Below, in pieces: positions 56,101-64,000 of a stretch of DNA of 64,000 nucleotides. The notes beneath the pieces were generated by a model. The model was not told the DNA's origin. It did no database searches and worked only from the letters and a program-made list of their open reading frames with translations. Positions within the stretch are counted from its first letter, which is position 1. Each line of letters begins with the position of its first letter. A program made the translations under genes and the position numbers. Source of the stretch: Meandrina meandrites. Its lineage: Eukaryota; Cnidaria; Anthozoa; Scleractinia; Meandrinidae. The stretch lies in NCBI GenBank assembly GCA_963693305.1, contig OY855904.1, forward strand, positions 18,650,496 through 18,714,495, given 5' to 3'.

Positions 56101-57867
56101 TCTATGGAGTGGATCTCAACACCAACCACAGGGCGGCAACCAGAGCCTCGTTCATTTCACACATGTACTGCTGTCGGCAACAGAGTGGTAGTTTTTGGTG
56201 GGAGAAGCGTGGAGAATGCACATTTTGATGATCTTAACATATTTGACACAGGTGATGAAACAATGACATTACATTTATAGGCTTAAGAAGAATGAAAGGC
56301 CTTGAAACCAGTCTTCCGGTTTTTGTGTCATGGAGTGATAAGAAGTATTATTAATATCTCCAAGTGGAGTTGCTGCATTGTAGGTCACCTGCAAAATATG
56401 TTTCAGTTTTCCCCAATTACAATTTGCTGACCAGTTTACTTGTTTATGCATTAAAGCAAAGTGAGGTCCCTCCTGGGGGGTACTCCCATAAATTTCTGAT
56501 AGGGGTGTGCCGTGAAGGTTCTTAAACCCTGACCCTATTTAAGGATAAAGAAAATGAAAATTGATACCTTTTTAAGGCTGAAACCCGAAAAGTGACACCC
56601 TATTCAAGGAGAGGAGAAGCGTTGGGTGACGATCCAAATAATGGCTAACCGCACACGGAAAAACGCAAATCTTTACAAAATCGCTTTGCTACTAGTTGAT
56701 AGTTTATAGTTTAAACAGACCACTTTTTTTTGTTACATTTAGTTGTGCATTTATTTTAGCTGATAGAATTTAGGTACCCCATCTAAGGATAACACCGGGA
56801 ACACAATGCCAAAACGAGCAAAAATGATACCCTATTTAAGGACCGAGAACCTTTGCTGTAGTAGAGTGGGTGGGGACAGGGGGTCTGAACGTCCCGCTTC
56901 CCGTAACCTTTACTCCTTCTTCCTGCCCCTTTCTGTAGTGGTTTCCTCCTCTTTGTCCCATTTCTATTGCAAAATATTACGCAGTGTTGCCAAATTTTTC
57001 TCAATTTCTCTCAGTTCCTGCCACTTTTGGACTCTCCCTTCCCGCCCTCCTGTCCCCACCCACAGTAGAGCTATCTCCTTTGCTGTCATGGTAATTTATT
57101 AAGTTTTTGACCATCTATTCTTGACTGGTGAATCAAATTATGAAACTTTTTTCCAAATGTCATTATTGTTTAATAAATATTTATATTCCCAGGTTATCTT
57201 TTTGGCTTTCTCCAATATTTTATTATTGAAATTATCTTTATATTTTTTCTGGCTAATAACAATAATCTTTGTTGCTGTCAATTTGTAGACACATACGAGT
57301 GGCTTCAGCCGTCATCATCTGGCTCCAAACCACCTGCCAGGGGGGTGCACACAGCAACACTGGTGGGAGATCAGTTCATCCTTTATGGAGGTTCATCTGA
57401 TTTTGATGAAGAAGCAATGCAGTGTCAGCAGTATTATGGAGATGTCCATCTTATTGAAAAAGGTGAATTTGTGTTTCCTTGTGACCTGCCCAGTTTTAAA
57501 AAGTGGGTGTCACCAAAGCAAAACTTGTCAGCTAAATATTTATTTTTTTCTCTAAAGATTTGATGCTCAAAGAGCACGCACCCCAGAAACCATTTTAAGC
57601 TGACAGCTTCCTTTTAACATTTCTATTATGTCTGACCCAAAGCACATACATATCACTCATTCAATACGTCTATTTCCTGAATTTCTCTTTGAAGATCAAC
57701 TCTTGTCAGGAAAGTCTCAAGGTCCAGATCCCAATGATGTCCCACCTGTTGCTGCCCAGGGTGTATCCATGGGCAATGCCGCTGCTAATGTTCAAGAATG
57801 TGAAACAATTGAGGAAGAAGAGGAAGACAGCAGTGAATATGAGGAGTCATCAGATGAACAGCAGTGA
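53123..57867 (+). CDS. Kelch-repeat beta-propeller protein (KLHDC1/2-like)
   Basis: Exons: 53123-53342, 53740-53892, 54663-54857, 55704-55856, 56099-56251, 57289-57462, 57695-57867; 406 residues. Six kelch repeats are clear from their Gly-Gly signatures: RLYVFGGVRW, KLYVFGGLSRD, KILFFGGFG, KLLIFGGRD, RVVVFGGRS and QFILYGGSSD, each followed by a hydrophobic strand ending F-D-T or similar and a Trp. All introns are in phase 1 and each lies just after the FD(T/V/A) motif, so one exon equals one repeat. The N-terminus MGNESSAP fits an N-myristoylation signal. The last 35 residues are very acidic (EEEEEDSSEYEESSDEQQ). The length and the third repeat (PSPRDKLTC..KILFFGGFG) recall KLHDC1/KLHDC2, but I saw no cullin-binding box, so the function is open. 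Probably a protein-binding adaptor. Confidence 0.9.
55088..55250. repeat. Near-perfect hairpin element (~70-bp arms)
   Basis: The left arm begins tatgttgtggtttaaattta (about 55087) and the right arm ends taaatttaaaccacaacata (about 55229-55248). Pairing runs through ctttggtttaaaa and aaccagtttgatttttat with few mismatches, leaving a loop of about 30 bp. It lies in the kelch intron 54858-55703. Confidence 0.85.
56866..57063. repeat. G-rich/C-rich inverted-repeat element, copy B
   Basis: Left end gtgggtggggacagggggtc, right end ccctcctgtccccacccac, inverted repeats. Inside, cgtcccgcttcccgtaacct is the reverse of a block in copy A at 47831. It lies in the kelch intron before exon 57289, next to another repeat-like stretch (ctggggggtactcccataaa, 56473). 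Confidence 0.55.
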
Positions 57868-57969
57868 TAAATAAAATTTGTTCACCATTTCTCTATAACA
57901 AGGGGTAGTAAAGAGGGGTGGGGAGGGGGTCATACAGGCCAGGAATATCAAAGATGGCAAATCACATTC

Positions 57970-58176
57970 CAGGGCTGTAGGCAGGGGGATGTGATGGGTG
58001 TGTCCACACCCCCTCACGTGCCCCAAAGGTCCACTTAATCTGAGAGAGAGGGTTAAAATGACTCTCATAATGAAGGAAAAGTGAATTTCCCAGGGAAATA
58101 TACTCCTGGATCCCCCCTAGATGCTCATGCGTCTGGTGCTCACACCCACCCAAGCAAAGTCCTGCCTACAGCCCTG
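57970..58176. repeat. MITE-like element with inverted ends after the kelch gene
   Basis: cagggctgtaggcaggg at 57970-57986 is complementary to cctgcctacagccctg at 58161-58176. Inner blocks gtgtgtccacacccc and gctcacacccacccaa are also partly symmetrical. Likely within the kelch 3' UTR. Confidence 0.65.
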
Positions 58177-60539
58177 TTCAATATTGAGTGTTTTTAGTCC
58201 TGCAAAGGCCACCAAGCATCACACAAATCATTTGTCTGACTTGCTCAGAGACATAATTTGCAAACATCCAAAGGAATCTTTGCATGCCAGGTCAGTTTAC
58301 ATGTTAAGTGCAAAATTCTAGTCAAGTTTTACGGTTATCGAAAAATTCTTTTTTGCTTTGATGTGTCACAACAAGCATGTCATTCATAGTTCATGGATAA
58401 TATCATTTTATAATCACAGACCATGGAGAATAAAAACATGCAATCATGTTTCAGAAGCCCTTGCGGCTCCTCTAGCCTATACCGTAACTGATCAAAATTT
58501 TGTAGTCACTTGTTAGAAATGCCTACACCTAATTGGCAACATCTAAGATTGTCTCTTTCCTTTATTTGTTAGCTTTCTGGCTGGTGCGAAGAAATGAGAG
58601 AAAATGATTTTCCTGAATTTAAACTGCTGTGAACTTCAGTTGTACAATATTCATATTATAGTAAGTTATCATTTATCCAAAATGTTTGGTTGGATGTGTG
58701 ACTGGAACAACTGCAGAGCTGTCTATTAGACACTCCAAGATATTTTTTGGCAAATGGTACACTACAAAGTTTTACAAAATCTTTGATCAAGACAATTTTT
58801 CTTTCTCTTTGTATCATGTTTGTACAAACTGTCAGAGTGATGGTATCTCGTGTAAAGCGTAATCAATTCAACCCAATAATCTTCTAATTTGTTACTTGTA
58901 CTGTATATATATAGCTGGCTGTATGGTGTATTGTTCAGGACTTGCCACCAGTTTTTAGAATAAAAATTATTTGGCTTTTATAAAGTCTATTAAATGTGTG
59001 CTGACGATGGAGCATTACGTGTACCTTCTATATACTTACCTCTGTAACTGAAATAAATTTTTTTCCAATATTAACTTCCCTTAATACATCATTGTTAAAC
59101 CCCAGTTCCTATATATAGACTGTTCACAGTCCCCCCCCCCCCTTTTGACACTCAAAAACTGTGTCAAAAGGAAGAACCTCCAGTGAAACAAGCATCCAGG
59201 AGGGGAGGGGGGGGGGGGGTGGGTGATGACAGGGTTCTGCCTCACCCATCCCTTGCAAAATTATCAGTGTTTAGCTACACATGTTGGGTTTTTTCTCTTT
59301 TAAGGCTTGTGTACTAATCTGCTAGGTGGGTTGCAGTGACCCTAATTGTGTGGTTCCTGAAAATGCCCATACTCCCCTCACAGAAGGGATTGGAAATTTC
59401 TGGGGGTCGGGGTGGGGGGGTGGTCTCAAAGGCCAAAAATTTCAAGGAAATGAATGGGTGGAGGGATGTTAGCAAAAAACCTTTCTGTGGGGGGTGGGCG
59501 TATGGATATTTTCGGGAACCACACATTAATGGATCGTTCACTGTTTTACCCCAAGGCTTTCTACATTCATGAGCATTGTTTATAAGCCAGACATTGCGTC
59601 TAGAGGAAAGTGAAAGCTGAAATGTTTTTGTAATAAAACAGGTTTCCTGAGAGACATTTCAACCACTCAAATAATCTCAGCTGGATTAAGGAGATTGGTG
59701 TTGAAAATAAAAAGAATATGTTACCACCTATTAAATCAAAAGGATCACAAACCTGTCCTGAAATTAATACAATGTGAAAATATGGAGCCTATAGTAGCCT
59801 ATCTTGGTCTCACAGCTTATTTTAGTCTTAAATTAAAATGGCATCAGGTGTTTATAATGCATAATGTAGGTGTAACATGAGAACGACAATAAAACGTTTG
59901 TAATAACCTAGAGAGATAAAATATGACAGCTAGTGGAAGTTTGTAATTTGAGCTCATGTCACTTAAGTGTCGAAACCTTAAGACATTTTTGGTGAAAAAT
60001 AAATTTAAGTTTGTTTAGAACAGGTTTTATATTTTTCATCACATTATTGATGCATTAATTTGAAGTATTAAAAATGGTAATGTTACGTGCAATACAAAAA
60101 ATAAAAACCCACGTTCATTCACGTTTTTTGCTATATATATTGATCCTTATTATTATTCTGCACCTGTTTCGCTCTGTGTTATCAAATGATATCATGCTCC
60201 AAGTATGTATGAATTTTAAAACATTGTAATTTTTTATTGATGGTGAGTTGTCAATGTAAACTATTCAAATCCCACATGTGCTTTCGCTTTTTATAAATAT
60301 TTTAGTCCAAAATTCCAAGAAGAAAAATACTCACAAACGCTGTTTTTCTTGGCGATTTTCCAACCTCGAAAAATAACACAAAGATCCGATTTCTTAAAGT
60401 TTTTTGATGTGGTTTCATTTAGATTAGGGTTATATGAAACGCTCAAAGTTTACAAGAAATTCTGTAGATTAAATTCACCGCAAAAAAGAAGACACCATCA
60501 ACTATGGAGATGTACTCAGTCAACGCTATTTTTAGTTTG

Positions 60540-60807
60540 CCGGTGTTGTGACTACGAGCGCTGTTCTGATTGGCTAGCCGGTTAACCTCGTCCAATCACA
60601 AGGCGTGTTAGAATTCGAAACCTGCTCCCGTCCGTATATGGTGAATAATTATGATCATGCGCGCCAAATGAAAACATCACTTCCGAACTAGAGGAGGTTC
60701 CGGTTCCTTCTTAAATACTTCTGCTGCTTTTGAGCTGAGGATGTGTTCACCTTCCTTTTCGTCTTGATCTTTAGTGTAAACAGCGTCTTCGAGGACAAGC
60801 CGACAAA
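60540..60807 (+). promoter_or_regulatory. Promoter and 5' UTR of the myosin gene
   Basis: Two CCAAT boxes in opposite orientation (ctgattggctagc at 60566 and tcgtccaatcacaagg at 60588) precede ETS-like cttccgaac and gttccggttcc motifs (60680-60705). The 5' UTR must include the part just before ATG 60808. Confidence 0.5.
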
Positions 60808-63800
60808 ATGGTGAGTTTTGGTGTTCTAGAATGTTGTTTGAGCTTCGGTGGATAAATTTTCGAACAGCGACAACATGGAATTTTGTGCCTTTGCAGCCTT
60901 CGAACTACCACTGGCAAAGTAAAGGCAATGTTAAAGCGAGTGGAGTGGAAGATATGGTTCTTCTGCCGAAGATCCAAGAAGCGGCGATTGTGGAGAACCT
61001 CAAGAAACGTTATATGGACGACCTTATCTTTGTATCCTTTTACTACACATCTCCCTGAATCGAGTGAAGAAAATTATGCGGAAGGCACTAACCTTCCATC
61101 GTACACTAAACGATATTTACAATTTTAATATACTCTTTCTCTTTCACTTAATGGGAGCTTAGAGCCTCCCACATTAATTTTACCAGAAATATAAATGTGA
61201 AACATCACCCTAATTTACAGAAAACGAGAGTAATACGTTTGTCTTCCATGTCAGCAAGCGCTTGTTTGTTGAAGAGTCACATTCACAGCTCACGAACAAA
61301 AGAAACCAATTATCAGCTGCATGACAATTTCATCAAACGCGGAAAAGCAAGATCCTGTTCGTATCTCCAACAGCATTGATTTATTTTGTATTAAACATAA
61401 GCTTAATCCTACTTAAGAATTATTTCAGTGTATTAAAGTGCGGCCACAATTGGAGCTTCACTCCGTGGGGCGTCGTTTTGAGAATCATTCAGACATTTTT
61501 TACAAGCTGAACTTTTTGGGTCGTAGCTGCCCTGTGCGTTGAATGATTCCCTTGAGACAAATTTGGCGAAAGTGTATCTGATTCTTTGCAGTAGAATTTT
61601 ATGTGGTGTTTGAGTGACAACTTAAAATTATGTAATTCTACAGGAACATGCCAGTTAAAGAGGCTTTGCCTTACATGTAGTGATAATTATAATAGTAAGA
61701 AAATATTGTGACTACGATTGAAAAGATGGTTGTTTACCCTCAACAAATTAGTGTTCAATGTTATCTTTATTGTTTGAAATTTTCAGCAAGAGCAAATTCC
61801 TTTGCATGGAGTGTCATGGAATCTTTGTGGTTTACGTATACAGCTGATGTTGATTGAATTTTGCTCCTTAAAAATTTAGTTTAGATCGATCAGATTTATT
61901 TTTAACTTTCCACTTATGTTATGAGCAGTCAACTGTAACCCGGTTTGCCAGGTTAGACTACAGGAATGTGGTATAGTTAAAGCTTGGCAATATTCTTGTT
62001 CTCTTTATTATTATTGGCTCATGTCACTTTGATTGACAGATTCATTTTGGGCTAATTCATGACTTAAATGATGACCATTATGGAATGTGTGTGGTAAATT
62101 AAAGAGTTCACTTTGCAGGGGAATATTAAATATTCTGGTCCTGTTATTCAGTTGTAAGAACAAGCACCATCCTTAACCATTTGAACAGACGTATATTGGT
62201 CCAGTGTTGATCTCTGTCAACCCATTCAAACAGATGCCATACTTTACAGACAAAGAGATTGACCAGTATCAGGGGGCTGTAAGTAAAACAAACTGTGTTT
62301 TACCCTTTAATTTCAGGCCTCCTAAAATGTGCCAGCAGTCAGGGAATTTTTTCATGTAAATTTTATGGTGAGCCATGAACTCTTCCCTGGAAAAACCCAA
62401 CAAGTGTTTTAATTAGTAACTCAGAACTGAAGGGAATAAAAAACTACTCTTCCCCCCCCCCCCCCCCCCCCCTAAAAAAAAAAGGGGGAAGTATGGTTTA
62501 CAAGTTCTTTGATCCAGGAAAGACCAGTGTTTGGTGCATCTGTTTAATTAGTGATTGGTGTCACTTAACATAATTATCACAGTCAGCGAAGACTTGGTGA
62601 ATCTTCATTCATATTTAGAAAATCTACCAGTCATTGTACTCTTCAGGAGGTTTAGTCATGTCCTTGAATGTATATTGGTTAAGGCAGCTTTGATTTAAGC
62701 AATAATAAAATTATTTATAAATAAACTTAATAATAAATAATGTTTGATTTTCAGGCATCCTATGAAAATCCTCCTCATATTTATGCTCTCACTGATAACA
62801 TGTACAGAAACATGTTGATTGATCAGGAGAATCAATGTGTGATTATCAGGTACAAAATTATTTTACATGTTGAAGAAAACTGTACAGTGATGGTATTTTA
62901 AAATGTAAAACCCCATCCCACATGTTAAATTGAAAAATCTCTCAATTATAAGCCTTCCTTCTTCCAAGCCCAAGTGATTCGCTATTAATATCATGGTAGA
63001 ACATTCTTTGTGTCAGCAGTTGCATAAGGCCATTACTTTTTTCCTCCAGTTAGTTCTGTATCTTCCAGTCTGTTTCACTTGGTTTCACACATTTTTATGC
63101 TCTTGTCATGGTAGAACTTGTTTTGTGACAAAGGCAGTAACAAGAAATTGAAAGCACATTGCAAATGGAACAGATCAACATACAGGCTCTCGTTTCTTCT
63201 TCAGTCACCTAATCTGTCCATGGGGTGTATGTGCTCAGTTCTTATATTGTTTTACAGGCATTTGTGATTTAAGCTATTTAAGCTACGCAAAAAATCATGC
63301 TGATGGCATATATAGCTCCTATTGAGATCTGTGTAGTGTCTCTTATTTTTTGCTGCTCAGTTTTGGATTTTTTTTTCACACCCACCTAACAGCCAAACAA
63401 GAGATACTACAGGACTGTAGAGCTATGTAGTCAGTGTAGAATGCTTTGACAGAGTTGAATCACAGAGATCTGTTTTAAATGGGGGAAGGACTGACCTCGT
63501 GAAGGGAGATGGCTGTTAATTTGGAGGCTAACTACTGTACTTAGGCATTCATTTTTTTTTCTATCTTGTCTGCTCATCTACACACTCATTCACTTGCTGG
63601 TTTGTTTGTCAGTTTTTTCACTTGCTTGCCTACACACTCAGTTTTTCATTTCTTTGTCTGTCCGTTCATTCACATGTTGATGTTCATTCCTTTTTGGCTA
63701 GATTCAAACCTTTTATGCTCTAATTATGTTTTTTAAATCATTCCATTTTTCTGCTGACCGGATGATTGAAAGTAAGAAAGTAATATATGTACCAATAATA

Positions 63801-63930
63801 TTTGTAAGTTAATATTTTGCTTTTATTTTTTGTTGTTTTTAGTGGAGAGAGTGGGGCAGGAAAGACAGTGTGTGCGAAGTTCATAATGAACTATCTTGCT
63901 AAAGTGTCTGGAGGAGGTCCAAGTGTACAG
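60808..63930 (+). CDS. MYO1E: Class I myosin heavy chain, MYO1E/F type (3' partial)
   Basis: Actin-based motor of the long-tailed class I group, acting at the plasma membrane and in endocytosis. Exons: 60808-60810 (ATG only), 60897-61031, 62189-62278, 62755-62849, 63843-63930, continuing beyond the window. The 136 residues seen are the start of the motor domain: [77 protein letters not shown] and the ATP-binding P-loop GESGAGKT (exon 5). These match vertebrate MYO1E most closely; MYO1F is nearly as good. Neck IQ motif, TH1, TH2 and SH3 parts are not in the window. An intron with gtgatt follows at 63931. Confidence 0.94.
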
Positions 63931-64000
63931 GTGATTAATCAACGGCTTCTCTTGACCTTTTTGTAACAGACTTAAGTAGTGCATATTTTGGTCATGTGAT

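Larger units (their letters stand above)
57868..60807. other. Intergenic region between kelch and myosin genes
   Basis: Contains the kelch 3' UTR (AATAAA at 57870-57875, just after the stop, and again at 58429-58434), a MITE-like element (57970-58176), C and G homopolymer runs (59131-59144, 59207-59219), AT-rich unique sequence, and the myosin promoter at the right end. No coding exon was found. Confidence 0.55.

Noticed and set aside
53123..57867. Assignment as true KLHDC2 (cullin-2 substrate receptor)
   Set aside because: Same length and some likeness in repeat 3, but the C-terminus is a short acidic tail and no cullin/elongin box is visible.
1..64000. A clustered defence, biosynthetic or other novel multi-gene system
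   Set aside because: All supported genes belong to ordinary animal families, on mixed strands with wide spacing; nothing suggests a co-acting cluster.

Overview
This is eukaryotic, animal nuclear DNA. Genes are split by many introns with GT-AG borders, the non-coding part is AT-rich, and it is crowded with tRNA-derived SINEs, inverted-repeat (MITE-like) elements and retroelement remnants. The gene set (a Lbc-type RhoGEF, a GAS2-like protein, FAM221B, the ADAL deaminase, a kelch protein and a class I myosin) together with the repeat style (short TTAA-flanked MITEs, a Penelope-like element, SINEs) suggests a cnidarian, most likely an anthozoan such as a stony coral. The species assignment is inference. 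No bacterial operon, CRISPR array, phage or virus was found.

Layout. 1-24.1 kb (+): 3' part of a Rho guanine-nucleotide exchange factor of the ARHGEF2/AKAP13/ARHGEF18/ARHGEF28 group, 31 coding exons traced plus one alternative last exon; the 5' end lies outside the window. One of its introns carries a Penelope-like element with an inverted partial copy. 24.1-27.5 kb: intergenic. 27.5-40.6 kb (+): a GAS2-like cytoskeletal linker with a CH domain, a GAR-like domain and a very long repetitive tail, in five coding exons. 40.6-42.3 kb: 3' flanks of two convergent genes. 42.3-43.3 kb (-): intronless FAM221B. 43.4-44.2 kb (-): 5'-truncated LINE. 45.2-52.95 kb (-): ADAL (N6-methyl-AMP deaminase type) in ten exons. 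53.1-57.9 kb (+): a six-kelch-repeat propeller protein in seven exons, head to head with ADAL across 169 bp. 57.9-60.8 kb: intergenic. 60.8 kb to the end (+): first five coding exons of a MYO1E/F class I myosin, cut by the window edge.

How the genes relate. Three of the six (RhoGEF, GAS2-like, myosin-I) act on actin or microtubules, but in an animal genome this neighbourhood need not mean shared function. The only close regulatory coupling visible is the short shared ADAL/kelch promoter. I found no clearly new multi-gene system. The more unusual signals are the Penelope-like element with its inverted terminal copy and a hammerhead-like motif, a heptapeptide repeat array in the GAS2-like protein, two alternative C-termini for the RhoGEF, a GC-AG intron in ADAL, and several near-perfect fold-back elements. 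All exon borders were read by eye from splice signals, reading frame and family resemblance. No alignment or transcript data were available.
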